This document shows positions 11,648-23,893 of a stretch of 64,000 nucleotides of DNA, piece after piece (within the stretch, counting starts at the first letter, position 1; each line of letters begins with the position of its first letter). The notes under the pieces were generated by a model. The model saw only the letters and a program-made list of their open reading frames with translations. It searched no databases and was not told the DNA's origin. This DNA comes from Moniliella sp. 'wahieum'. Taxonomy: Eukaryota; Basidiomycota; Moniliellomycetes; Moniliellales; Moniliellaceae. Where the stretch lies: the NCBI GenBank assembly GCA_003971905.1, contig RSEE01000119.1:116591-180590 (forward strand), read 5' to 3'. Position numbers and translations under genes: made by a program.

Positions 11648-13926
11648 CTAATCGAAGTCCCACGGGATCGGGTGGTTCTCATCAGGAGGTGGAGCTGAGG
11701 CGGGAGGGGCATCCCATGAAGAATCGTCCTGCTCGCTTGCACCATCTTCGCCGTCTCCATTTGAGGGGCGATGGTGACGTGGGCGTCTCGGGCGCAGCTG
11801 TCCAAGCAGGAGGTTGCAGAGGCATGGAAGGCGGGGGATTCTCTGCCCGAGCACCAGCAAGAACTGCATGGGCATCCGCATCAATCTCTTGCTCTTCAGG
11901 TGGTTCGCCTGGAGGCGGACGCAAGTCATCATTCGTCTCCAGTGGTCCATTGCGCCACCGGCCGCTCAGCCCCAATCGCAGCGATCCGACGACCAATTTC
12001 CATGCCCATCCGTAATTCAAACTCATTAAGATCGTCATCTGCCCCTACAGGGGGTGGGGCTTCCTCGGAAGGAGGAGCATCCCATGCAGTTGGGGGATCG
12101 GGAGTCGAGATCGCCGGGGGTGGCAAGGCAGGGTCGGTTCCAAGGCCGGTGCGACAGAGTATCCCCTCCCGTGGCAACGCCCGTTGTTCCAGTCCAGGCG
12201 CACTGGAGCTGGCACCACCTTCATCGTAGATGATGCTATCTTCGTACCCATCAAATTCCTCCAACTGGTCAAACCCTTCGAACACACTGCCTCCATGGCC
12301 CGAACCTGCCGCTTCAGCACGTCTCCGCCCCCAGTCAGCGCTTCGGCCGCGCGCATCTTTTCAGCACGTACGCTGTGAAGGGTGTGGGCAACACCGGGGT
12401 CTGCCGCACTCCCCTCGCGTTGGTCGAGTGTCATCGCCCCTTCAGCATCGCCATGAAGCTCACTTGCATCGACAAAGTCTTCGGTCCACAACGGGTCACC
12501 ATCGGAGTTAAGTCCGATTGCTGCCTCGGGAGGTATGCCGGGGAGAACAAATACTTTGCGCGAGAAGCGGATGTGAACATCTCGTGGTCGATCTTCCGAT
12601 GCACCGGCAGCACGGGGCGGAGACCGTGGTGGAGCAGGTTGAACAGGCAATTTCGCCTCCGACGTGCTGGGCGCAGCCGAATGCCCAAGGTGAGAAGAAC
12701 CATGTCCCTTGGACTCGTCCATGAAGCTCACTTCGGCCTCATGGGACGGTGAGGGGGAGCGAGAATAGGATCGTGTGGAGGAGAGAACAATGCGCACCCG
12801 AACTTCGTACTCCACCTTGTGGAAGAGGGTTTCTTGGCTAATGCTTGCACACGCTGTGCCTTCCCTCTGATGATCGTGTGCCACATCTGCGTCTACCAAG
12901 GCAGCAGCATTGGCTTCGGCTTCTGTCTCGGACCAAGTGCCACCCGGCTGGGACGGACAGGAACGGCGGTATTCCCCCTGTTTGGAGCGCCAGATGAAAC
13001 GCGCACATCGTACAGAGCCGATCAATCTCTGCACTCGGGGCGGGGGGGCAGCAATGTTGTAGGGCGAATGGAGCGCCAGACGCAAGACGATGGCCCGGGA
13101 CGAATTAAAGCGGGCCAACTTGCCCGAGTAGGAGAGCTGTGCCTCGTACACTGTCTGTTTCTCTCTCGCCAAAAGGACGGGATGAGCTGGAGAAGCCAAG
13201 CCTGACCAGACGCATGGGTTGCTAATGAAGCGGGGGGGGCAGGCACCGGTCTGGGTCCTGCACAGAATGAGAGCAGTGCCCGTAGCATCTTCCTCCTTAG
13301 GTGGCTCTGTCGCCGTGATGACCCGCACTAGTCGGGCTTCGACCGAGCGGAGAGACATGCCCTTCTCCGTAGCCAACCCCTGGGGCGGGGGAGGAATTAA
13401 TACGTTGATACGCATAGGCTCGCCGCGGCGAAAAAGGGTGCGAGCCAATTGGGCATGTACGACGGTAGGATAGCGGGCGGACCAGGCGTGGGGTGCCAGA
13501 CCGTATCCAGGGGCACATGAATTGTGCCGGCAGCACCCAGGGAGGGGTCCAATGCTGAATCTGCTCCAATCCGGTCGCTGGAGGATGCTGCCGCAGTGGC
13601 GAATGAGGTGGAAGACCCGCGGCAATTGGGGAGGAGGGCTCATCAGAGTAGGCGGGTGGCCGGCCTTGTGCCTGGGCCGGCACCTGGGCCGGTGAGAGTA
13701 GGCGTGAGAGCGGTCCAGGAGGCATGTACCGTGTGAGATGCACGGGTACGGAGGAAACGACCTTGCGCATCTGCCAGGAAAACGGCTGCGATGGTTGCTT
13801 TGGGGCGACAAGTAGCTCGGCCGTAAGGACGTAGCGCACACCCGAGGACGGCAGATGGACACATTGGGGTAGGTCGGGCGTCATACGGAACTCAAAGGGC
13901 ATCGAGCTCGGGAGGCGTGTGTGGGG

Positions 13927-13958
<32 letters not shown>

Positions 13959-14305
13959 CTTGCGGTGTGGTAGGGAAGCAAGCTGAGTTTCTGGATCGGG
14001 TGGGGTCCAGAGCGGGAGGAGGCGGAGTACAAAACAGCATGGGAACTGGGGTGCGTTCGAGTGCGTGCAGGTGGATGCGGACCTGGAGCAGGTCAAATGC
14101 AGCATAAATGCGCTCGTCCAACTTGGCCAGCACATCGCCGCGGACAAAGGCACTTGCGTCGGGCACGCCCAGCCATCCGTCCTGGAACGAGGCCGCGTCG
14201 AGGTGGGGTGTGACGCTGAGAATCGAATCACCGGCCTCAAGGGGTGCGAGGCTGGGCGGACCTCCCCAAGGGTCCGGACGGAATGGGCATGGATGGGGAG
14301 GACAT
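11648..14305 (-). CDS. Arrestin-like protein, polyQ-containing
   Basis: Second predicted arrestin-family adaptor. The best start is ATG at 14305 (MSSPSMPIPSGPLG); a shift then leads into GDSILSVTPHLDAASFQDGW and LAKLDERIYAAFDLLQVRIH. Arrestin-like strands follow (PFEFRMTPDLPQCVHLPSSG, VRYVLTAELLVAPK). A PPAY motif (GRPPAYSDE, about 13645-13664) is a canonical WW-domain ligand. After a shift near 13500, the arrestin-C part contains GEPMRINVLIPPPPQGLATE, SVEARLVRVITATEPPKEED and KVEYEVRVRIVL. The acidic tail (FEGFDQLEEFDGYEDSIIYD) ends ENHPIPWDFD. A CAG run encodes nine Gln. At least four frameshifts break the gene. It is diverged from the first arrestin; likeness to the yeast Art1/Ldb19 group is possible but not demonstrated. 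Ligand-binding motifs suggest Rsp5 recruitment. Confidence 0.72.
13930..13957. repeat. CTG/CAG triplet repeat
   Basis: Nine uninterrupted CTG triplets on the plus strand; CAG on the coding strand, encoding poly-Gln in the second arrestin-like protein. Confidence 0.9.
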
Positions 14306-17300
14306 CCCAGCAACGGCGGCTGGAGCAGGAGCGATTGCCAGCGGAGGCACGCGGACAGGGGGTGGATGAGGCGCGGGCGATGGTGGTGGTGGTGTGGTGT
14401 GGTTGTGGCGGCGGTGGGCGGCGAGGGTGGGGGTGACCGGTGAGCGTGAGCGGGCTCTTGGCGGGCGTCGGCGACTCGCAGCGACTGACGACAGCCCAGG
14501 CTGCGCTGCTGCGCAGTCACGTGCACGGCCCCTCGCACGTGCGTTTCCCATTTCAATCTCCATGCGGAGCCGCCAATATCCGCTGGCAACATTCATGTTT
14601 CAATTCCCCATTCGAAGCAGCACCTTCCGGCTGCTACGCGCTAATCTAATCAGAGCTTGAAGCTTGAACCTTGGCCGCGCTGAGATCGCTTCTGGCTCAG
14701 ATCTCTGAGGTTCAGATCTTCTCAATTCTCCGTCAGACCTCCGCCTTGTTTCGATCCAAGATGCATGATCCACCCTCCCCGACCGGTTTTGCCAGCGGTC
14801 CTGAGCTCTGTCTGGCATCTGACACAGGGGCACGTGCGCGTACGCCTGCTGCATCATTATCATCGGTCGCCTTCTGGTGCCGAATGCCGAGAGAGGGGCG
14901 GAATGAGAGAGCCATGGGCAGTATGGAACCAAACTCGATCCAATTGGTATATATACCGTTCACACAGAGTAACCTTGTGGCGTTGACGAGACAATCGCTG
15001 CTATGAAGTGAGGCTCAATTGTTCCGATCAGTGCGCTAGCGGAGCATCAAAAGGACGAAGCAATTTTGCGCTTTGATGGTAATAGAGGGATGAGGAATGA
15101 TGAAGGAGAGACACCGGGCCCACTAGTTTCCAAAGACGCCAAAAAACGGCTTCACTGGGGATAGGAGGGGAAAGTGAACGCCCGAGTTGATCGACGAGAC
15201 TTCTGGGAGGCAGCGGCAGGAAAGATGAGGTTATAAGTGCGGTTGGGAGTAGGGGAAAAGTGACGGGAATGCGAGGCTGTTGGGGAACTGGCAAATCCCC
15301 GGGACGTGCTCTCCTGGTGGGAGGGCGGTAGAGGCGGAAGGTGTGGAGGGTAATGTCGGGCTCTGCTATAACAGAGGCGTCATGCTTTTCCGGGTATAGG
15401 GAACTACTGCATCGGCGATCTCTCTCCGGGGGTCAGGCGGTATTGCTGCCGGTGTAGGCGGGGCGTTCTCAGCGCTTGCCTCCATATTTTGTGGGGCAGG
15501 TAGTGGTGGTGCAGCGGAAAGCAGGAATATGGGTATTAGGGCGCGGAGTCCCGAAGGGCAGCCGCGATGTATACACCCAGGTCTCACCGAGAAGTGCCTA
15601 TGGATCTCTTCTTTGCCGGCGACAGAGGTCTCACAGATGTGGGAACGAGAGAGGATAAACAGGATGAGAGCCTGGATAGTATTCGGGGTTATAACTGTGT
15701 TCGCGTCGATCGCGGGCGAGACAACAGGGGCAAAGAAGTCTAGGGGATGGAAAGGAGCCCAGGCAAGTCGTGGCTGTGGAGGAAGCCCGCATGGGAGGCT
15801 GTAGCCACCGGGGGTTGGCGAAGGGCCTGACACCGACCTATTATGCAAGGCGTCCTCCAGATAGAAGTCGAGACGCCCGTGTGACGATAGTGTTCTGCGT
15901 ATGAACTGTGGCGGACATAACAGGGGGAGCGCTTTCTGGATTGGCGAAGTAGGGATAGAGATGTCCGAGGGAGGGATGCATGGGACTATATGGAAGCTTG
16001 CGAGTGGATGGCGTTTCCCTCCCCGTCTCTCATCGACGCATCAAAAACGACCATCCTTCTGTTCTGCGCTTTACCACTACTACCCGCTCGTCCTATATTA
16101 TGTCCATCGGCATCACCGACGAATACACCACCGTGGCATTGTGAATGGCGGCGATAGTACATCCGTCAAGCGGCTTAGTCTTTTGTCATCAACACCCTGC
16201 TTAACCTGCAAAACCATCAGTAAGACCTCAACACCTTTCACTTAATGAAACATCCGGCGACGACGTTTTGTGGCACCTGGGAGCCCCACGGGAACTATAG
16301 GTTGTCTGATGGATGGAGAGCTGAAGACGGGAGCTGGAGGACGAGGACGGAAGCGAAGGAGCAACTAAGAAGTTGAGCGTACTGGGTTGATCAAATTGGC
16401 GAGGAGAGTAGGGGAGACGCCAATGGTACTGACAATTGGGCGGCCACGCGGTGGCTACCAATTCACATGGGCAAGAGAGGCCACTACTGCGGGCGGATAG
16501 TACGTAATAGAACTGGATAACAGCGCTGGCGGGCTTTTGCCAGCCCGTCTTCGCCCGTGACACGAACTCTATATTTTTGCCCACCAGTGATGAAGGTGCT
16601 GACCCACAGAATGAGCACCAGAAAACTAGTCATTCAGACTCTTCAACCGTGTCGGATGTTGAAAATCCCCTATTGATCATTGCGAATGCTGGATCACTCC
16701 TACGCTGCAGCAGGACGCAGTTCAGTGTTTTGCCCCGCTCTGTTATATCTACTCGGTTCGTGTGTTGGCTCTCGCCTCTCCGGTGGCACCACCGTCTTAC
16801 TTGCGCCTTGTCGAGCCCGCACAATTTGGCCAGAGCTTTTCGTTTACCAAGACGATATTATTTTGGTGTATTATATACGGAGTAACCGTTTTATAGGACC
16901 ACAATCCTTGGACGCCCCGCCGACATATCGCGTCGTCGGTCCCGCCTCTGAAGGGCAGGAGCAGCACATCTCGGCTTTTGTTCATATGGTGTCCTGGGCC
17001 ACTTCGGCCCTGGTTGGTTCCACCCCCTTGTCAGCGCTCGCTATATAATACTTCTCCGCATGGAAGAAAGTACAACCACACGCGCATACACGCGCTTCAC
17101 TCGATTCTGTTGTCCAACAGCCTGTCATGAATAAACTGTTGTCCCCTTTTTTGAGTCCCACAGCGGCAGCTTTATTCGAGAGAACGTGCCCCAGCTGGTA
17201 TCAGTATTGCTACACTGATTTGCCTGAGTCGGTACCTCTTATAAGAGGACCGCGTTAATGATAACTACCTCTCGAACTTCATCTCTTCTGGTGACATGGA

Positions 17301-18068
17301 CATGTGACATTGCGAGACCCTTCTTCAAACAGGCAAGGAGATAAGACTTCTCGGCCAACATATTGCGCACACGCCCTCGTTCCGGCCCTACTACGGCCGG
17401 AGTGACAGGCTTACCAAGAGATAATATATCGCTGCAAATACCCCCAAGGTGACAATCATCCAGGCTGGGAGGTGGTACACGTGTGGCCATCAACCTCTCT
17501 CAGGCCCATAAGGGCGGGCCAAGTGTAAGTACTGCTGAAATTGATCTGTTCGGTCAATAATGTCCCTTCTCACGTATGGATGGGTACTTTGCCGGGCGGA
17601 GCGGGTATGTATATATGGGTACGAAAAACGTCGATCGAACACAACCGTATGCGTATGACCACAACGGATATGAAAACGAAGGCACTTGAACGTGAACGTT
17701 GAACCCCATCAAATAACTTTGACGGAGCCCCAGACTCAGAGATGCATCCCTTTTTCTGGCTTAAGAGACTAAAACCTGGTGTGGCTATGTGTACCGCGTA
17801 ATAGTGACAACCATCTAGAGTGACTAGTGATTTAAGGAAGGATCCTATACCAGAATGGCTAGATGACCAACAAGTTAGCCAATCGCCTTGGCCATATGCG
17901 GGGCTGCGATGCAAGCCAGCTAGACAATCAGGCATGGAATCCAACGAAAGCCCGAATGCTAGATGTATGAACGAACCTGAGGCTTTCGTGTCGTGACGAG
18001 GTGGACCCGCATGCTCACGAGCATGAGCACATGAGTACGAGTGGCGTTTGAACTTGAGGCTAACCCTC

Positions 18069-18097
18069 AGGCCTCAGGCTGTTTTGGCCTGAGGCCT
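18069..18097. repeat. Perfect 11-bp inverted repeat (hairpin) plus AAGCTT repeats
   Basis: AGGCCTCAGGC, 7-nt spacer TGTTTTG, then GCCTGAGGCCT: a perfect stem of 11 bp. It is followed directly by AAAGCTTAAAGCTT and GAAGCTTGAAGCTC (to about 18127). Confidence 0.85.
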
Positions 18098-18425
18098 AAA
18101 GCTTAAAGCTTATTGAAGCTTGAAGCTCGTGAAAGAGCAGGTGTACCATATTAAGCGCGTACTAAAAACTCCTATATTGTGACCACATATCATTGACAGA
18201 ACATAAGGCTGGGGATAAAGAAACGCTGCGCCTAAACCGACCCGTTCATCCGGAGTATATGTGTTGCTCGTTAGCGCCAAGCCCCTTTAGGGAACAAGGG
18301 GAATCGCCAGGAAATCAGGATGAAGACCGGAGGAACCCAAGGATTTGGGGGGAGAACCTCTGCAAGTGTAGAGCAATGCAATCGCAGTGATGGTGGTTCT
18401 GGTCTAAGCCTTAGGTCATATACTA

Positions 18426-18438
18426 AGGCCTAAGGCCT
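18426..18438 (+). repeat. AGGCCTAAGGCCT element, copy 1
   Basis: Two AGGCCT palindromes separated by one A. It lies in the gene-poor region, about 2.1 kb upstream of the nearest start codon. Other copies are at 23556, 48743 and 63759. Confidence 0.85.
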
Positions 18439-19315
18439 GCATGATTATGTGCGACATGTACTGAAGGGAGAGTCACTGTTCGCCGTTCACGCTCACCGAT
18501 CAATGCTCAATATTCAATGCGGGGAGATAGGGATTCCGGCACGAGGCGAAGCGAGCATCACATGTATCCCAGACAGACTGACCCTCGCATCAAAACATCT
18601 GATTCTCTGCGCCTCACGAGTCACGCACTCACACACCTTACCTTCGGCCTTGGCCTTATTTGCTTCAAGCTTAGCTTTAAGGTTTAAGGTTTAAGCTTTC
18701 CTAGCCACTAGTGACATTGACAGTTACTCTTCGCTCTCCATCCTTTCGTCCAACTTTTACTCTGGGATTTTGTGTTCGGGCCCAGTATTGTTTGCTCTTT
18801 CCCTCAGGCCTCAGGCTCAGGGAGGGCTTTGGGACTGCCGGCATCAACTATCGTTCATTAATCACGCACACTTGGCTGTAGTTTTCTGCCCCCATTTCCC
18901 TGGCTCGCTCTATGGTTTCGGCTCTACTCGACTGGATGTGCTCTGAAAATGACATTGCTAAAGGGAGGGCACCACGGTGGGTGTGTTTCACTGTTGGACG
19001 AAGCCGAAAAGAGACGGAGCCATCGAGCGTGTCCGGTTGAAACCTTAAATGTAAACACAGAACCCCCCCCCCACACGCGCGAATGATGCAGTGGCGAACT
19101 GCAATACGTGCACAAAAGAAGGATGACAAGGACGAAGCTCATCTCTGAGAGCGCGAACGCGTTGAACGCGTGATGGGCGGACGTTTGATTTCGGAGGCGA
19201 TCGGTGATATATGATAGACGTCCGCGGGGCACACCGGCCGGGAAGAAACGCATCTCGACCTTCTTCGTTTTCGTCTTGAACGTGCATAAAAGAAGCATAA
19301 ACTATTTTCTCGTGT

Positions 19316-19370
19316 TACGCGTTACGCGTTGTTACGCGTTGTTACGCGTTACGCGCGTTACGCATTGCGT
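19316..19370. repeat. ACGCGT array (four MCB-like sites)
   Basis: ACGCGT at 19317, 19324, 19334 and 19344, embedded in TTACGCGTTG units, followed by degenerate ACGCGC and ACGCAT. ACGCGT is the MluI cell-cycle box bound by MBF in other fungi. No gene starts within 1 kb downstream, so a regulatory role is not shown. Confidence 0.7.
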
Positions 19371-20586
19371 TATACACGTTACTGTTAGTTCGACAGGCGG
19401 TCTACCTCTTGTTGTCCTTGCAAGCGTGCCATAGCAAGTTCCGCCTCAAGAAGTTCAAGACGGTAGCAATGTATCCTGGGACATATGCGACCACAAAGGG
19501 ATCCCGCAGGGGGGTATAGCATTTGTGAAAGTTTTGGGCACGTATAGGCCATGCCCGTCTGGTTTATACATCAGAACTCTCAGTGTCAGTGTGGCACCCA
19601 AGCTTTTTTCGCACTATACTTAAAGCATGCCAGTGAGGCATGAGGTGCGAGGCCTGAGGGGCAGGAATGCCTCACACGCCTCACCGTGAGGGGTCACTGT
19701 GACCGATGGTGATGCATCATGCAGCATCATGAGTCCGGCGGTTTTGTCCCCCCCGCTCGGGCGTCACCAGCAGACACGATAGCGAGCAGGGCGCTGTGGA
19801 ACGCGTGGCAACGGACCGCCGCGTCTGCCACGTACTCTTCGGGTCGGAGGAGGAGCAACAGATGAGATGCCCGAGAGGGGAAATTGCACCATATGCGTGT
19901 GAGTAGCATGGGCATGGGCAGTTGCGCATCTCCGACCTCCGGCCGGGGGCTCCACACCGTCGAGCCCTAGTAGTTAGCTCATGGCCGCTGCTCCCGACAT
20001 GTGTGCACGACAGGTGAGGAGGCAAAATGTTGTGCAGAAGCCTGAGGTCTGGGAATGAGGCGCGCTCACGAGCGGGCGCCGTGCCCGGAGGAGCGCCCTG
20101 GGGAGCTTGGTGCGGAGGCCAGTGCCACGCCCAGCGGCTCGGCCCAGCAGCCCGCACACCCCGTCCGCACCCGGGCAGTGTCGAGTGCGTCGTGCCATTG
20201 TAGCGCTCTGTATTGGCCTATATTTGTTTCACACACGCACCCCACCGGCACCTGCCCGCACATCCCACGCCAGCGACGGCATTCGACGGTCGGGCGCTCT
20301 GGCCTGAGCCTCAGGACTCGTCAAGGTAGCGTGAATGGGCCCTGTCACATGCATGCATGTCATCGATCATCGATGGCCCGCCGCCGGCATTGGAGCACAC
20401 TTCTTGCCGCCTCCTCCTTTCCCCCATGGGCCTCCCGTTCGCGTCGGCTTATACTCAAATCCAGTGCCTCATACCATATGTCTCCCGCCTTCCACTCTCC
20501 TTCGCTCTACCACCACCTCTCTCCTCCCCCGACCTGGCGACGCGCCCCGCCCATGAATCCCGGCTCGCCTAGAACACCCCTACATC

Positions 20587-22922
20587 ATGGCTCCCGCCAG
20601 CGCTCCACAGGCGACTGGTCTCGTTATCCCGCCGGATTCACCAAGCCGTCACGAGAGCGGTGGTGTCGGCGTCGGCCTGTGGCGATCCTTGCTTCACGAC
20701 CTTCCTCTGCGCTCTTCTCATGGTTCCTCCGCCAGCGCTACAGCTCCGACGACAGCTTTGGCGGCACCAGCGTCGCGACGACATGTGGGATAAGGTGCGT
20801 TCCTTGCCGCCGCTGCCGCCGTCCTACGTTGCATGGGATCGAGAATTCCGTCCAAGAGTGCTGACTTGTTTTTTCTTCCCTGTAGAACGATAATAAGTTC
20901 TTGAGCGATTTGAGTGCAGAATCAGCTGTTACTTGAGGGCAGCCCGTGGAGCAGTGTAAGCCGGCATCCATGTTAGATGTTCCGTTTACTGTACCTGTTG
21001 CAACCAGCACAGCATCGTCGCCCACCGCTCCTACTCCGCTTTACCTCCTGCCTCTGTCAACGCCGCCGACACATCCCTTACCAGCCTTGAGAATCGACCC
21101 TCCTCAACCGAGGAGCTCGGGTTGCAGACGGCGTCTTTTTCTACCCCCACAGGCGCTCTGACCATGGACGACATGTCATTCCTGCCTTCCAGCCGGAGAG
21201 CCCTCCGCGTCGTCCCCCCACCCATCCATTGGGGGGTAGAGGGCTCCTTAAAGCAGTTTCACTCGGCAATCTTCACGGGTTGCACGAACATCATGCGAGG
21301 AAAGCTGTCTCCCCACGGAGCGGGCACACAGCGAAGTTGCCCGAATTTGGTTCACCCTCGTCCCTCTCGGGAAAATTCGCCAGGTCGGAATGTTCCCTCT
21401 CTCCAACGCCATATAAACGACAGGGTGGATTAAGCCCGATCCTCCTCCTCTGCCGTCCCTTGATACCCTCAATTTGCATCGTAACTCCTCGGACACCCGA
21501 GTTGTCTCCCCAACATCTCCGTTGCCTGTGCAGGCAACGGCGCATGGCGCTTTCTCTATTACCCAAAGCTACTTCTCGCCAGCAACCCCCATCCAACCCG
21601 CGTCCACCATGGCACCATCATCATTAACCACTGTCCCTCCAATAGAGATGATGTCCGACTCTCCTTTTCTGGCCGCGACGCCAAAGAATACAATCCCATT
21701 TCGGGCTCATTCCCTCGGCCCGATTCCATCCAATGGGGATGGCACCATTTCGAATGATTTGGAGCCCAGCGTCTTTTTGTCCAGCAGACCCTATACGACT
21801 CCCAATTCGGTCGAGATGGGACGCCAGAAAAAGGGCAAAATTTCTCCCCCAGTTTTGTCGTCGAAAGAAAGCGGCCAATTGTGGGGCTTCCACCATCGTT
21901 CTAGCTGGCGCAAGGAACGGTCTGTTTCCACGCCCGACTCGCCCAAGCCTTCAAAAGGATTTCGCAAACCACTTTCCCTCGCGGCGTTGCGGCACGTTGT
22001 GCCACCTCAGCACCTTCATCTCAATCGATCCCCGGCCTCATTTTCTCCACCCTCCCATCACAACACGAAACACTTCTTGGCCAAGGAACCCTCTAGCCCT
22101 GGCGTGTCGACCATTGGCGAAATCTCAGCTCCCATGCCAATTCCTACACCGACGGCGTTGCCATCGCCTCTGATCGTTCCGCTGACGTTGCGAGAACGTC
22201 GCGCCACCTCAGAGTCGTCCTCGCGATTTCCTCGCCGTGGGAAAGCATGTGCAGCGGGGGAACCAGGGTCCTCTCCCTCTCCGCATCCACCTCGATTCCA
22301 GGTGGGCTCAGCACCGCAGGGTTCACTCATGCCCGCACCTTACATCCCAACTGACTTGCCCTCGACACACGATCACTCTGCTCCCGCGCCCGAGGCCGAA
22401 GCTTTTTCCCAAGACGCACGTATCGCAGAGGTATTGGACAAGCTTGGTCTCAACCCGCCTCCCCCCCGAACACGCACCCCTATTTCGTATGTCAGGTCGG
22501 AACGGGGAATCCCGGTGCCGCAACGGCCTGGATCGGAATCCAGGCATGCGGGCCAACAAGCGGCTCATGGTAGTTCGACGGACACCAATGCCTTGGAGGC
22601 GCTCTTATCTCCCCCGAGAGAATCTTCGCCCTGCTTGAGTTCGCCTAAACAGGGCAGCCCAAAGCCCCCCAATACGAAACGGTATGCGCTCCTGCCCGAT
22701 CTGTATGGACCGCAAGCCAGGGACCTCAAGCCGCTCCCCCGTCCCCCGGACGAAGAAGAGAAACCCGGAGGAGAAGAAGAACCACTGGGCCAGACGCATC
22801 TTGTCGCACCTGGCCAGCAGGACCCGGCCTCCGGCCTGCCACGCCCCTCTCTTACTTCTGATTCGCACCCACCAACGCCTGTTGCACCGTCGCGTTTGCC
22901 GTCCAGCGCATGTCCAGCCTGA
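20587..22922 (+). CDS. Ser/Pro-rich protein of unknown function
   Basis: ATG at 20587 (MAPASAPQATGLVIPPDSPS). A first intron of about 95 nt ending in TGTAG (near 20885) joins RDDMWDK to NDNKFLSDLSAESAV. After shifts the reading continues PASVNAADTSLTSLENRPSS, LTMDDMSFLPSSRRALRVVP, LLKAVSLGNLHGLHEHHARK and then a clean 1.4 kb frame to 22922. That part includes WGFHHRSSWRKERSVSTPDS, KGFRKPLSLAALRHVVPPQH and ARIAEVLDKLGLNPPPPRTR. No domain or transmembrane segment is seen. Many SP/TP sites suggest a disordered phosphoprotein. Several frameshifts occur in the first half. Coding status is inferred from long consistent blocks and the intron; function is unknown. Confidence 0.6.
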
Positions 22923-23893
22923 CTCGGGCCGGAACCGGGTCGCGATTGGTACGGCGCCTGTGATGATGTACCATCGTCCTCGCCCTACCCCTATTTACCC
23001 TCGCTCGTACCGCCCTGACCTCCTGTTTTGCCGTCCCAGACGCCGGCACCCACGGCTCCCTAACCCACCCGTTTGACCCAATGTTTGTTGGTCTTATGGG
23101 GGTCACGGTACGGCCCTGATTTTTGTCACGATGTTGTCTCTCATATCCGTTCTTTCGAATGCCATCATACTCGTGCCGCTCAGCCTGTATTGCCTCCTCC
23201 TGTTTGTTCGGTATAGGGGTGGTGCGGAGGCGAGCGCAACAGGAGTACTAGGATGTCTGCGTAATACTGTGAGCGTTGTTTGGAAGAGGCGAGAGGGAGA
23301 CTGTGAGCGAGCCGCGAGAAAGCGCCGTGCTGGGGGGGGGGTTGCTGCCATCAGACGGACGCCCCAGAAGGGCTGGGCTGGTCTCTCTAGCTGGTGGGAT
23401 GGCAGTGGCTGTGCAGGCCGTGTACGAGTCCCGATGGTTGCTCGTTGCGCCGCCACTGGCCATCCGAGTTGGGTTGCCCCCCGCCTGAGCATTGGAATTT
23501 TGACGCGTTATAAGCGCTTCGCTTGTGGAGCGCCTGAGCTAGAAGCGAGCGCCTTAGGCCTTAGGCCTTATGGCCGGCAACCTCCGGCGTGCAGCCCGCT
23601 GCAAGGCACACCTTACGTCATATGTACCACGAGCCGCCAGCCCGCTCCCAGACGCCGTGGGGGCAGTGTCAGCATGTCAGCGCTGAGGGCGTGTTGGTTC
23701 AGCGCACACTCAGCACTCAGCGCACTCAACTCAGCACTCGGTGTCCTGTGTGGATACGCAGAACCAACTGCCAGACGATCGAGTACCAGCAAGCCATCTC
23801 CCTTGCACAACCAGCAAGAAGCCCTGCTGTGTTTGCTCCGCAGCACTCACCCCGAAGGAAATCATTCTTGGCTCCACCACCTTCCTTGCCACC
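22923..23893. other. Spacer and promoter region of the Ssh4-like gene
   Basis: One minor open frame at 23131 begins with a hydrophobic stretch (MLSLISVLSNAIILVPLSLY), probably chance. Otherwise it contains CAGCACTCAGCGCACTCA-type repeats (23703-23742) and the double palindrome at 23556. Confidence 0.45.
23556..23568 (-). repeat. AGGCCTAAGGCCT element, copy 2
   Basis: On the plus strand it reads AGGCCTTAGGCCT, extended on both sides (GCCTTAGGCC then TTAGGCCTTA, 23551-23570). Its right edge lies 326 nt before the Ssh4-like start codon. Confidence 0.85.

Larger units (their letters stand above)
14306..20586. other. Gene-poor region with palindrome clusters
   Basis: About 6.3 kb without a recognisable gene. 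The G+C content is visibly lower than in flanking genes, especially 16.0-19.5 kb. Open frames are short (the longest on the minus strand is 15848-15366) and lack domains; the frames at 16680-17048 and 17944-17570 show no family signature. It contains the AAGCTT, AGGCCT, ACTAGT and ACGCGT clusters listed separately. The last ~800 bp should hold the promoter of the gene starting at 20587. Candidates are an undescribed non-coding locus, a small centromere or an old insertion graveyard; none is proven. Confidence 0.5.

Noticed and set aside
15366..15848. 160-codon minus-strand frame
   Set aside because: No domain, no splice signals, composition like surrounding spacer; kept as part of the gene-poor region.
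23551..23570. TTAGGC-like tandem, considered as interstitial telomere repeat
   Set aside because: Only two units and the array is palindromic AGGCCT; fungal telomere repeats are not of this type and other copies sit in promoters.
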